A stretch of 18,241 bases of DNA. It comes from Hyphomicrobiales bacterium (GTDB taxonomy: Bacteria; Pseudomonadota; Alphaproteobacteria; Rhizobiales; CAYWUX01). The stretch spans positions 1 to 18,241 of the forward strand of contig JANQOC010000182.1 of NCBI GenBank assembly GCA_028279265.1, read 5' to 3'. The notes under the pieces are model-generated. The model was not told the DNA's origin. It was given only the letters and a program-made list of their open reading frames with translations, and did no database searches. Each line of letters begins with the position of its first letter. Position 1 is the first letter of the stretch. Positions 1 through 6,963 of the stretch are shown one piece after another. The translations under genes were made by a program, and so were the position numbers.

Positions 1-591
1 CAGCGACAGGAGATAGGACGAAGCCTTCTCGCAGCGGATTCCCCCGGTACAAAACATCGCAACAGGCTGGTCTTTCTTATCCATCAATTCATTGGCGACG
101 TAGGATTTAAACTCGGTGAAGCTGTCGGTTTTCGGATCGACCGCTCCCTGAAAGGTTCCGATCTCGACTTCGTAATTATTGCGCGTGTCAACGACGATTG
201 TCCCGGGATCGGCAATCAATCTGTTCCATTCCCTTGGCGCTACATACGTCCCGACGATTTCGGTGGGAGATATTCCCGGCTCCTCGAATTTGATGATCTC
301 ATCTTTGACTCGCACCTTGAGGCGCAGAAAAGGCATGTCCTCACTGGCGGAAAACTTGATTTCCATATCTGCGAAACGTACACCAAACTGAGGTTCCGTT
401 TCCAGAAAGGTGATGAAGGCATCAATGGAAGCGGCGGGGCCGGCAAGGGTGCCATTAATACCCTCCCGTGCCATCAGAAGCGTTCCCATTATTTTGTGAG
501 CCGCACAAAATTCGCGAATGGATGATGACAATTCTTGGACATCTTCCAGTGTAACAAACTTGTACAAAGCGACGACTTTAAAGACAGACAT
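1..591 (-). CDS. trhO: tRNA uridine(34) 5-hydroxylase TrhO (YceA, rhodanese family), C-terminus cut by window edge
   Basis: The reading frame is open from an ATG at 591 to the left edge, giving 197 residues of a protein that usually has about 300-350. The N-terminal part (about residues 1-95) fits the acylphosphatase-like domain of the family, with LMAREGINGTLAG near residue 40. The second part is a rhodanese domain with VVDTRNNYE and the active-site loop CTGGIRCEKAS, placing the catalytic cysteine near residue 181. TrhO enzymes hydroxylate U34 of certain tRNAs in the cytoplasm, a step towards 5-methoxyuridine or 5-carboxymethoxyuridine. This role is family knowledge. No strong Shine-Dalgarno is seen before the ATG, but the N-terminus MSVFKVVALYKFV is typical of the family, so the start is likely correct. 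The gene stands alone here, divergent from the glutathione transferase. Confidence 0.93.
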   Translation of the reverse strand, partial: MSVFKVVALYKFVTLEDVQELSSSIREFCAAHKIMGTLLMAREGINGTLAGPAASIDAFITFLETEPQFGVRFADMEIKFSASEDMPFLRLKVRVKDEIIKFEEPGISPTEIVGTYVAPREWNRLIADPGTIVVDTRNNYEVEIGTFQGAVDPKTDSFTEFKSYVANELMDKKDQPVAMFCTGGIRCEKASSYLLSL

Positions 592-835
592 TTGATAGAA
601 GCTTCTTGAGTGATATTGAATAGGGGGTTCCTGATTTTCGGGTATCCTGTGCCTCGAGAGGAGCACATTGCAGCCAATTATAGTATAAGTCGGGCTTAAG
701 AACCAATGTGTTCAAGATGTTCTGGGGAACAAAAATACCGGGTCAATATCGGTCCCGGTAAATAGCTGTCGCAGCAACCGGCAACCCGGACAATAACAAT
801 GCCTGCAAGCAGATTTTAGAAACCGGACCTGATTT
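592..835. other. Intergenic region between divergent trhO and glutathione transferase genes
   Basis: This 244-bp spacer must hold the promoters of both divergent genes. I see no convincing -35/-10 pair. The one clear structure is a hairpin at 736-760, listed separately. Short frames in the spacer lack ribosome-binding sites and recognisable products. Confidence 0.5.
731..760 (-). terminator. Terminator-like hairpin reading leftwards
   Basis: TACCGGG (736-742) and CCCGGTA (754-760) form a perfect 7-bp stem with an 11-nt loop. Read on the minus strand, the stem is followed directly by TTTTT (731-735), the layout of an intrinsic terminator. No minus-strand gene ends just upstream, so it may stop antisense transcription from the glutathione transferase gene or attenuate a long trhO leader. 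Confidence 0.4.
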
Positions 836-1423
836 ATGGATAAATTCACTGTTTATGGAGACCTGAATTCGGGAAATTGCCTGAAGGTCAAATATGTCGC
901 TGATTATTTGGGTTTCACTTATGACTGGGTGGCCGTTGATATTCTCAAGTCAGAAACACAATCGGAGGACTTTCTGCGGCTCAATCCCGCCGGGCAGGTG
1001 CCGGTGATCGCCTTCGAGGACGGCCGGACCCTGTCCCAGTCGAACGCCATTGTTCAGTATTTGTCCGAGGGGACCGCGTTGTTTCCCGATGACGCTTTTA
1101 CCCGGGCGGAGATCAATTCCTGTCTCTTCTGGGAGCAGTACAGTCATGAACCCTACATTGCGGTCTGCCGGTTTCACATGGTCTATCTGGGCAAAACCGC
1201 CGCGGAAAGGGAGGGCTGGCGCGTGGACAAAGGGGAAAAGGCCCTGGACCATATGAACAGGACTTTGTCGCAAAGAGACTGGTTCGTGGGCGACAGCATG
1301 ACCATCGCTGATATTTCCCTCTTCGCCTATACGCAGTTTGCCACCGAAGGTGGTTTCTCACTGCAAAACCGTACCGCCGTGAATGACTGGATCGCGCGTG
1401 TCGGCAAGGAATTGAAGCTTTAG
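836..1423 (+). CDS. Glutathione S-transferase family protein
   Basis: The product is 195 residues, near the 200-220 usual for cytosolic glutathione transferases. The N-terminal thioredoxin-like domain shows NSGNCLKV (residues 11-18, the usual position of the catalytic Ser/Cys), NPAGQVPV with the cis-proline, and LSQSNAIVQYL, whose Gln-Ser contacts the glutathione glutamyl group. The C-terminal helical domain carries the conserved WFVGDSMTIADISLFAY motif. Such proteins conjugate glutathione to electrophiles or act as lyases or isomerases; the substrate cannot be inferred. The Shine-Dalgarno is weak. The stop codon overlaps that of the convergent LysE-type gene by four bases (1420-1423), so the two genes are tail to tail with no terminator between them. 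A second, distinct family member lies at 7385-8191. Confidence 0.9.
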   Translation: MDKFTVYGDLNSGNCLKVKYVADYLGFTYDWVAVDILKSETQSEDFLRLNPAGQVPVIAFEDGRTLSQSNAIVQYLSEGTALFPDDAFTRAEINSCLFWEQYSHEPYIAVCRFHMVYLGKTAAEREGWRVDKGEKALDHMNRTLSQRDWFVGDSMTIADISLFAYTQFATEGGFSLQNRTAVNDWIARVGKELKL

Positions 1424-2022
1424 ACTTTGTAGATTATCGGCGCAATGGATGCGACGAGCAGCAGGGCCATCGTGTAATTGAACCAGCGCAGATATTGATC
1501 GTTGTTTAACGCCCTGGAGACACCGACGCCGAGCAACGTCCACAGTGAAACGCAGGGATAGGCGATGACTGCAAAGGCCAGGGTGATCACGGTCACTTCC
1601 AGCCATAAGTTGCCGCCGACGGTCGTATAGGTGGAGAAGGCGCTGATGGCCATGATCCAGGCCTTGGGATTGACCCATTGGAAGGCCGCCGCCTGCAGAA
1701 AAGTCAGGGGTGATGAACCTTTCTGGTTTCCGGAAGCCGGTTTCGCCGTCGTAATTTTCCAGGCGAGCCAAAGCAGATACGCCGCCCCGACCACTTTCAG
1801 AACCTGGTGTATGATGGGAAAAGTCTGAAAGACCTGTCCCAAGCCGAAACCCACAGCTGCCAGCATTATCGGAAAGCCGATACTGATTCCCAGCAGATGC
1901 GGAATCGTTCGTACATAGCCGAAATTAGCACCGGACGCGGTGACCATTATGTTGTTGGGTCCCGGCGTAATCGTCGCGACAAAAGCAAACAGCAATATGG
2001 CGACCAGCAAAGTGAGACTCAT
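1420..2022 (-). CDS. LysE/RhtB family amino-acid exporter
   Basis: This 200-residue protein is very hydrophobic, with five to six predicted membrane segments, the expected size for the LysE/RhtB group. The N-terminus carries the family signature ITPGPNN (about residues 18-24) followed by MVTASGANFGYVRTIPHLLG. A second typical stretch is VNPKAWIMAISAFSTY near the middle. Family members sit in the inner membrane and export amino acids such as threonine, homoserine or lysine by proton exchange; the substrate here is unknown. The start at 2022 fits the family N-terminus although no Shine-Dalgarno precedes it: the bases before the ATG read CCCTCCG, the complement of one. The gene is convergent with the glutathione transferase and divergent from the dehydrogenase. 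Confidence 0.92.
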   Translation of the reverse strand: MSLTLLVAILLFAFVATITPGPNNIMVTASGANFGYVRTIPHLLGISIGFPIMLAAVGFGLGQVFQTFPIIHQVLKVVGAAYLLWLAWKITTAKPASGNQKGSSPLTFLQAAAFQWVNPKAWIMAISAFSTYTTVGGNLWLEVTVITLAFAVIAYPCVSLWTLLGVGVSRALNNDQYLRWFNYTMALLLVASIAPIIYKV

Positions 2023-2210
2023 CGGAGGGATCCGGCGTTTGGGTGAAAAAATTAAGCAAGGGGTCCATCATTTGAAATTATTTGGTGAAAAAATCAATAG
2101 CTCTTTGACATAAAATTCAAGGTGTCCGGACATTCATCCCGGTTTCCCGTTTTCTCTTCCGGGTGGGTAGCCTATACTGCATGGAAAATTCGAGAAATGA
2201 GGAGTTTGTT

Positions 2211-2990
2211 ATGGATCTCGGCATCAAAGGCAAGTCGGCAATCGTTTGCGCGGCTTCGAAAGGTCTTGGAAAGGCCTGTGCAACAGCTCTTGCGGAAGCC
2301 GGGGCAAATCTTACGATCTGCGCCCGCGGCGAAGAAGATCTGAAAAATACGGCGCAGGAAATTCAAAATGCCAGCGGGGTCGAGATAACCCATGTGGCTT
2401 GTGACATCACGACGGAAGCGGGGCGGCAGGCCATTCTCGATGCCTGCCCCCGGCCGGATATTCTCGTGAACAATGCGGGTGGACCACCACCGGCCAATTT
2501 TGAAGATCTATCCATGGATGACTGGCGAAAAGCCGTCGAGGCCAACATGATCACGCCGCTGGCGCTGATAAAGGCAACCGTCGAAGGGATGATGGAACGA
2601 AAATTCGGGCGGATCGTCAATATAACATCGGCCGCTGTGAAGGCGCCTATGAATCTCCTCGATCTTTCAAACGGCGCCCGAGCGGGTCTCACCGGTGGTG
2701 TGGCCATTTTGGCGCGCCGGGCGAGCGCTCATAATGTAACGATCAACGGCATGCTTCCGGGAACTTTTGAAACTGACCGGCTTGTGCAGAATTTTGTCAA
2801 GCAGGCCGAAGCCCAGAGCATTTCCGTTGAGCAAGCGAAGGAACGCCGGCGGGCATCGGTTCCGGCAAACCGATTTGGCAGTCCATCGGAGTTTGGTGCC
2901 ATTTGCGCATTTTTATGTTCTGCCCATACCGGTTATATCACCGGTCAGAATATCGTTATCGATGGCGGTGTTTTCCCGGGTATTGTGTAA
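2211..2990 (+). CDS. Short-chain dehydrogenase/reductase with an atypical active site
   Basis: The ATG at 2211 is preferred over upstream GTG/ATG codons because GAGGAG lies six bases before it and MDLGIKGK is the usual start of this subfamily. The product is 259 residues. The Rossmann fold is clear: the cofactor loop CAASKGLGKA (residues 13-22) and NNAG (87-90), with DGG near the C-terminus. Ser140 sits in VNITS where the catalytic serine is expected. Thirteen residues on, where Tyr normally is, there is Ser153, and the usual Lys is Arg157 (LSNGAR in place of YxxxK). I recall related sequences with SNGAR at this site, so this is probably a subfamily trait and not a sequencing error. The substrate is unknown; labels such as 3-oxoacyl-ACP reductase would be over-specific. 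It stands alone. Confidence 0.9.
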   Translation: MDLGIKGKSAIVCAASKGLGKACATALAEAGANLTICARGEEDLKNTAQEIQNASGVEITHVACDITTEAGRQAILDACPRPDILVNNAGGPPPANFEDLSMDDWRKAVEANMITPLALIKATVEGMMERKFGRIVNITSAAVKAPMNLLDLSNGARAGLTGGVAILARRASAHNVTINGMLPGTFETDRLVQNFVKQAEAQSISVEQAKERRRASVPANRFGSPSEFGAICAFLCSAHTGYITGQNIVIDGGVFPGIV

Positions 2991-3039
2991 AAAGTTATTC
3001 CGGATACGTCTTCCAGGGCAATCTTTATGTGGTGGGCTT

Positions 3040-3060
3040 CCCGGCGATTTGACGCCCGGG
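3040..3060. other. GC-rich hairpin between convergent genes
   Basis: CCCGGCG (3040-3046) and CGCCCGGG (3053-3060) pair around a six-base ATTTGA loop with one bulged C. It lies between the ends of the dehydrogenase and the racemase. No T-tract follows on either strand, so it is at best a weak or Rho-assisted terminator. Confidence 0.3.
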
Positions 3061-3115
3061 CGCTGTTGCAGGAATTTTCAGCCTGATCTTGTGGGGCAAG
3101 CTACTAGGTAAGCGA

Positions 3116-3808
3116 TCAGGAAAGGGCAAAGTCCAGGGCGGCATTGATATGGGCAGCCGTTGAATCGATTGCCGGAACGTCAAAATCGGATTGGGCGACA
3201 AGCATACCAATTTCGGTACATCCGAATATGATGCTGTCGATGTTTTCGTTGCGGCAATCCTCGACGATTTCCAGCATCATCGCTTTTGAGTGTGCCTCGA
3301 CGATTCCCTGGCAGAGTTCCTCGTAAATGATCTGCTGAACCGTATGACGCCCGGATTTGCCGGGAACCACGGCTTCTAGTCCGTGGTTATCAGCCAGGCG
3401 GCCCTTGTAAAAATCTTGTTCCATTGTGTAGCGTGTGGCCAGCAATAGCGGACGTGAGCATTGTGCCTTCGCCAGAGCATTGGCCGTCGCATCAGCAATA
3501 TGAATCAAGGGTATCTGCACGGCTTCCGTGATGTCGGCAGCCATTTTGTGCATCGTATTCGTGCAGATCACCAGGCCATCGGCGCCTGCATTTTTCAGCC
3601 GATGGGCGACTTCGACCATACGTTCCGTCGCCTCGTCCCAGGACTCCGCGGCCTGAAGAGCTTCGATCTCCTCGAAATTGAAGGACCACATGAGGAGTTC
3701 TGCCGAATTCAAGCCGCCAAGCCGGTCCCGGACGCCTTCATTTAAACCGCGATAATAGAGGGCTGTGCTTTCCCAGCTCATACCGCCGATCAAACCGAGA
3801 GTTTTCAT
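3116..3808 (-). CDS. Aspartate/glutamate racemase family protein (RacD/YgeA-like)
   Basis: The product has 230 residues, the normal size for cofactor-independent amino-acid racemases of the RacD/YgeA type. The N-terminus MKTLGLIGGMSWEST is characteristic. The two catalytic cysteines are in CTNTMHK (Cys82) and FGCTEIGML (Cys197); together they remove and return the alpha proton from opposite faces. Both are present, so the enzyme should be active. The amino acid could be aspartate, glutamate or another such as homoserine; the sequence does not decide. The ATG at 3808 is preceded by AGGAG with suitable spacing. Convergent with the dehydrogenase, it has a terminator-like hairpin about 100 bp upstream that would separate it from any minus-strand transcript arising further right. 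Confidence 0.93.
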   Translation of the reverse strand: MKTLGLIGGMSWESTALYYRGLNEGVRDRLGGLNSAELLMWSFNFEEIEALQAAESWDEATERMVEVAHRLKNAGADGLVICTNTMHKMAADITEAVQIPLIHIADATANALAKAQCSRPLLLATRYTMEQDFYKGRLADNHGLEAVVPGKSGRHTVQQIIYEELCQGIVEAHSKAMMLEIVEDCRNENIDSIIFGCTEIGMLVAQSDFDVPAIDSTAAHINAALDFALS

Positions 3809-3910
3809 TTTATAGGATCTCCTGCTTTGATTTCCGGGGCAACCGGGCCAACCTCATTCTGAAGATGATTTAACGACAGAGAATATAGAAGACTGACCGA
3901 TAGATCATGC

Positions 3911-3944
3911 AAAAAAATAAGCCGGTCCATGAGTTGGGCCGGCT
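3911..3944 (-). terminator. Probable intrinsic terminator on the minus strand, upstream of the racemase gene
   Basis: On the minus strand AGCCGG (3944-3939) pairs with CCGGCT (3925-3920) and the transcript then runs into a T-rich tail, TATTTTTTT (3919-3911). Two inner C-G pairs extend the stem after a mismatch. It would end a transcript coming from the unassigned 3950-4500 region. Confidence 0.45.
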
Positions 3945-4193
3945 CGTTTGCCTGTCGGATTCTGTTAACTGATCCGATGAACTGTTTGCGTGAAGTTAGG
4001 TACTGGGAGGATGGAGGTACTGCGGTTGCAGGAGTGTCTGAGATAGGGTCCACGAGTCTGAAACGTCTGTAATTCCTCGTGAACTTTTTCTCTCCTCACG
4101 CGTGGCGAGAAGCTCCTGTAGTTGTTTGTACAAGCGCTTTTGCATGTAGTGCTCCATATGCTTGAAGGGCGATGTGATGCACTTGTCGAAAAA

Positions 4194-4496
4194 ATGAACG
4201 GTGCATCCTACCCAGACACAACAAATGTCATAGACTTTGTTGCAAAGCCCGCACGGCAAGAGATTCGTCTTTGTTGGAAGGTTTTGCTGGAACTTGGGGT
4301 CTCGGCCAGAGTAACGCCGATCCGAAAGGGCCAGCTTATTTATCGTTATGGAATCTTTAAACCAAGTTTCCAAATGTCGACTCGTCGATTTGACGGCTAC
4401 GGGCCATTCAACTCTCACGTTTTACCAAGAATTTTCATCCGAAAAATTCTCAACGCACTTAATAAAATGCAGACGTGTACGCGACTGATATACTGA
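4194..4496 (+). CDS. Possible small hypothetical protein
   Basis: This is a weak call. The frame is open from about 4122 to a TGA at 4496; from the ATG at 4194 it gives 100 residues. The early motif TNVIDF resembles the N-terminal starts of many short alphaproteobacterial proteins. The composition is ordinary, with few Cys or Trp and a basic C-terminal half (RVTPIRKGQLIYRYG, LPRIFIRKIL). Against it, none of the possible starts (4122, 4158, 4194) has a Shine-Dalgarno, I recognise no family, and a minus-strand frame covers the same bases. The bidirectional terminator at 4578-4617 could serve as its 3' end. It may be real, a decayed gene, or antisense to a noncoding RNA. Confidence 0.25.
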   Translation: MNGASYPDTTNVIDFVAKPARQEIRLCWKVLLELGVSARVTPIRKGQLIYRYGIFKPSFQMSTRRFDGYGPFNSHVLPRIFIRKILNALNKMQTCTRLIY

Positions 4497-4512
4497 GCTT
4501 GTGGGCAAAAGG

Positions 4513-4528
4513 TTAACAAGAAGTTAAC
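4513..4528. promoter_or_regulatory. Consensus CtrA binding site
   Basis: TTAACAAGAAGTTAAC matches the full CtrA box TTAA-N7-TTAAC exactly. I found no other TTAA-N7-TTAA in this window. On the minus strand it reads GTTAACTTCTTGTTAAC and is followed about 17 bases on by GTATAT, an acceptable -10, so it could drive the leftward transcript towards 4418. To the right, a terminator follows within about 55 bases, which makes a rightward target unlikely. Confidence 0.55.
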
Positions 4529-4577
4529 GGGGTGTGCCTTATGGGTTGCGCTGCAAAGCTAATGCGGGCCTCGCAAC

Positions 4578-4617
4578 AAAAAACCGGCAGGACTGGCTCA
4601 TCCCGCCGGTGTTTTTT
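4578..4617. terminator. Bidirectional intrinsic terminator after rpoH
   Basis: ACCGGC (4583-4588) pairs with GCCGGT (4605-4610), extended by GGA/TCC after one mismatch. The hairpin is flanked by a run of six A (4578-4583) and six T (4612-4617), so it can terminate in both directions. On the minus strand it lies about 30 bp beyond the rpoH stop codon. Confidence 0.8.
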
Positions 4618-4640
4618 CCGTTTCCTGATATTTATCGGCG

Positions 4641-5528
4641 CTATTGGCTTGCCTGTGCCGACGCTTCCTGGGCAGCTTTCCGTACGGCTTTCTGTACTTT
4701 CTCGAAGGCACGCACTTCAATCTGCCGAATGCGTTCACGGCTCACGCCGAACTCACCGGAAAGTTCTTCCAGGGTTTGCGGATCGTCTGCAAGCCGGCGA
4801 GCGGCAAATATTTTCTGTTCGCGCTCGTTCAGTGCCGACATGGCATTTGCCAGAAGTTTACGCCGTTCGTCGAGCTCTTCATTCTCGGCGTAGACGGTTT
4901 CCTGATCGGCGGTATCGTCGACAAGCCAGTCCATCCACTCTCCGCTCTCGGAGTCGTTGCGGATCTGCGAGTTCAGGGAACTGTCGCCGCTCAGTCGGCG
5001 GTTCATGGACACAACATCGTCTTCCGGAACACCCAGGCGATCGGAGATATATTTTACCTGATCGGGTTTCAGATCGCCGTCTTCCAGGGCCTGGATCTGG
5101 CCTTTGATTTTGCGAAGATTGAAAAACAGCTTTTTCTGCGAGGCCGTTGTACCCATCTTCACCAGGGACCAGGACCTCAGAATGTATTCCTGGATAGAAG
5201 CTCGGATCCACCACATGGCATAAGTTGCCAGCCGAAATCCTTTTTCCGGCTCAAAGCGCTTGACCGCCTGCATGAGACCGACATTGCCTTCGGATATAAT
5301 TTCACCAACGGGCAGACCGTAACCGCGATAACCCATGGCGATACGGGCCACAAGTCGCAAATGACTGGTCACGAGCTTGTGGGCGGCGTCACGATCATCA
5401 TGTTCCCGCCAACTCTTGGCCAGCATATATTCTTCCTGCGGCTCCAGCATGGGAAACTTGCGAATTTCCTGCAAATATCGCGAAAGTCCACCCTGACCGG
5501 AAATAGTGGGAAGCCGTGGTGTAGCCAT
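4641..5528 (-). CDS. rpoH: RNA polymerase heat-shock sigma factor RpoH (sigma-32)
   Basis: The product is 295 residues, typical for RpoH. Region 1.2/2 begins LSRYLQEIRKFPMLEPQEE. Region 2 has LVTSHLRLVARIAMGYRGYG, IISEGNVGLMQAVKRFEP and FRLATYAMWWIRASIQEYIL. The diagnostic RpoH box QKKLFFNLR is at residues 131-139; it separates RpoH from housekeeping sigma factors. Region 4.2 ends with VSRERIRQIEVRAFEKVQ, the helix-turn-helix that reads the -35 element. RpoH directs core RNA polymerase to chaperone and protease genes after heat or unfolded-protein stress. GGAG lies eight bases before the ATG. It follows rluD on the same strand across a 394-bp AT-rich spacer with its own promoter, and ends at a strong terminator. 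Confidence 0.98.
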   Translation of the reverse strand: MATPRLPTISGQGGLSRYLQEIRKFPMLEPQEEYMLAKSWREHDDRDAAHKLVTSHLRLVARIAMGYRGYGLPVGEIISEGNVGLMQAVKRFEPEKGFRLATYAMWWIRASIQEYILRSWSLVKMGTTASQKKLFFNLRKIKGQIQALEDGDLKPDQVKYISDRLGVPEDDVVSMNRRLSGDSSLNSQIRNDSESGEWMDWLVDDTADQETVYAENEELDERRKLLANAMSALNEREQKIFAARRLADDPQTLEELSGEFGVSRERIRQIEVRAFEKVQKAVRKAAQEASAQASQ

Positions 5529-5922
5529 GTTTTATTCTCCATGCATCTGAATGCAGTTGGCAGATGATCAATATCTCTGTCAACTCAAATGAAACGTGAT
5601 CGGTTTGTTGAAAATCCCGTCTCTTCCAATGCCGTGCACTTCTGTGATTTTTGCGCACTTTCCCCGACATCGGACAATACTCAACATATGGGTATTAATA
5701 CTCACTATTCAAGTTCAAATAATGACATAAATCTTTTTTAAATAAAATATACGTGAACGAGTAGTAATTATAAAATATTCCTTCTTTATTGTTATTTTAT
5801 AACTATAAATCCGTATAGAAAATAATTTAATTTCAATAATAGCGCTGTGGATTGTATGAATTTCTTCGATTCCGGATTTGAGTAGAAAAATATTTGGTAA
5901 TTGGACTTTTTTATTCGGAAAC
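5529..5922 (-). other. AT-rich intergenic spacer between rluD and rpoH, with rpoH leader
   Basis: This 394-bp spacer has no gene. Bases 5701-5880 contain 43 G/C in 180 by my count (24%), far below the flanking genes. The rpoH leader is about 150 nt from the sigma-32-like promoter at 5686-5713 to the ATG. No clear rluD terminator is visible. The AT-rich part lies just upstream of the promoter and could act as an UP element, a curved segment or a binding site for a nucleoid protein. Confidence 0.6.
5686..5713 (-). promoter_or_regulatory. Sigma-32 (RpoH)-type promoter of rpoH
   Basis: On the minus strand the bases read CTTGAAT-N13-ACCCATAT. The sigma-32 consensus is CTTGAAA with CCCCATNT and a spacer of 11-16, so the -35 matches 6 of 7 and the -10 matches 7 of 8. 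The start point would be near 5678, about 150 nt before the rpoH ATG. Self-activation of rpoH through such a promoter is known in Caulobacter and Agrobacterium. Confidence 0.65.
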
Positions 5923-6909
5923 TCATGATCCCAATCCAAGAATTGTTTTGAATTCCTGCGGCAAATCTGACTCGAACGTCATTTCTTCTGCGCTTACGGG
6001 ATGGACGATTTTCAATGATTTTGCGTGCAGGGCCTGGCGGTTAAGTTGGCGGATGGCCTGTTGTGCCTCGGGCTGCAGTTTCTTCTCGCTGGATAGAAAT
6101 CCGGAACCGTAGAGATTGTCTCCCAGGAGCGGATGCCCGATATGGGCCATGTGGACGCGGATCTGATGTGTTCGCCCGGTTTCCAGCCGACATTCAACTT
6201 CTGCGGCAACCTCGGTTCCGTCAGCGCCAATAATTTTGCGTCCCGTTGTGTAATGGGTGATGGCCTGCTTCCCACCTTCACGGACGACATCGTATCGGGT
6301 TCGCTGCGTCCGGTGACGACCTAGGGCTGCGGAAATCGTGTCCTTTTGCCGTTTCGGAATTCCCCAGACTAGGGCCGCATAGCGGCGGTCGAGCCGACCG
6401 TCGCGCCCGTGGCTGGCGAACTGTCTGGCGAGGCCCTGATGCGCCCTATCTGTTTTGGCCACGACCATGACACCGCTCGTTTCCTTGTCCAGGCGATGGA
6501 CGATACCCGGTCGTCTTACGCCACCGATGCCGGACAGGTCTTCACCGCAATGGGCAATCAGGGCATTGACCAGGGTACCGGTCCAGTTCCCCGCTGCCGG
6601 ATGGACGACCAGGCCTGCGGGCTTGTTGATAATGATGAGGTCCGCATCTTCGTAGACGATGTCGAGAGGGATATCTTCTCCTTTGGGAATCGCATCCACT
6701 GGGTCGGGAATCCGTACGGTGAATGTGTCTCCCGGCATGATACGGTGATTGGGACTCACGATGACCGAGCCTTCGCTGGAGACCGAGCCATTCTTAACCA
6801 GGTCTTTGAGCCGGGAACGGCTGAATTGTTCCAAGCGATTGGCCAGAAAGCGGTCCAGACGTTCGCCTTTGTCACTGTCTTCGGCCACAAATGTTTGTTC
6901 AAATGTCAC
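5923..6909 (-). CDS. rluD: 23S rRNA pseudouridine synthase RluD
   Basis: The product has 328 residues, standard for RluD. An N-terminal S4 RNA-binding domain (about residues 17-70: GERLDRFLANRL to HRIMPGDTFTVRIP) precedes the RluA-type catalytic domain. The catalytic motif HRLDKETSG is at 138-146 with Asp141 as nucleophile, followed by RRYAALVWG and the late motif ETGRTHQIRVHMAHIGHPLLGD. RluD makes pseudouridines at 1911, 1915 and 1917 of helix 69 in 23S rRNA, needed for proper 50S function. RluC-type paralogues share the motifs, but the position upstream of rpoH, a common alphaproteobacterial order, favours RluD. It is divergent from the small membrane protein gene at 6964, sharing a 54-bp promoter gap. 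Confidence 0.93.
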   Translation of the reverse strand: MTFEQTFVAEDSDKGERLDRFLANRLEQFSRSRLKDLVKNGSVSSEGSVIVSPNHRIMPGDTFTVRIPDPVDAIPKGEDIPLDIVYEDADLIIINKPAGLVVHPAAGNWTGTLVNALIAHCGEDLSGIGGVRRPGIVHRLDKETSGVMVVAKTDRAHQGLARQFASHGRDGRLDRRYAALVWGIPKRQKDTISAALGRHRTQRTRYDVVREGGKQAITHYTTGRKIIGADGTEVAAEVECRLETGRTHQIRVHMAHIGHPLLGDNLYGSGFLSSEKKLQPEAQQAIRQLNRQALHAKSLKIVHPVSAEEMTFESDLPQEFKTILGLGS

Positions 6910-6963
6910 GTAATTGTCTATGGTGCAGTTTCACACTGATTATCATTCAATAGACCACATTCC

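Larger units (their letters stand above)
3945..4577. other. Unassigned region with opposed ORFs, a CtrA box and terminators at both ends
   Basis: No recognisable gene lies in this stretch. On the minus strand a 140-codon frame (4418-3996, GTG start) has no Shine-Dalgarno and an odd composition rich in Cys, Trp and Thr. It sits between the CtrA box (4513-4528) on its upstream side and the hairpin at 3911-3944 on its downstream side, so a minus-strand transcript of about 550-600 nt, coding or not, is plausible. On the plus strand an opposed frame (listed separately) is about as credible. A further minus frame, 4053-3805, overlaps the racemase start as ATGA but runs through the probable terminator. 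Confidence 0.4.

Noticed and set aside
3805..4053. Minus-strand 82-codon frame overlapping the racemase start as ATGA
   Set aside because: The overlap suggests coupling, but the frame runs through a probable terminator (3911-3944), has no Shine-Dalgarno and matches no family I know.
3996..4418. Minus-strand 140-codon frame with GTG start
   Set aside because: Odd composition rich in Cys and Trp, no ribosome-binding site and an opposed frame over the same bases. Kept only as part of the unassigned region.
4644..5567. Long plus-strand frame opposite rpoH
   Set aside because: It is the mirror of the rpoH reading frame; rpoH has all sigma-32 motifs, a start signal and a terminator.
5578..5583. 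TTGACA on the minus strand as a -35 for a second rpoH promoter
   Set aside because: No acceptable -10 lies 16-18 bases downstream.
5715..5939. Minus-strand 74-codon frame in the AT-rich spacer
   Set aside because: Its residues (many Ile, Lys, Tyr) reflect base composition, it overlaps the rluD end and has no start signal.
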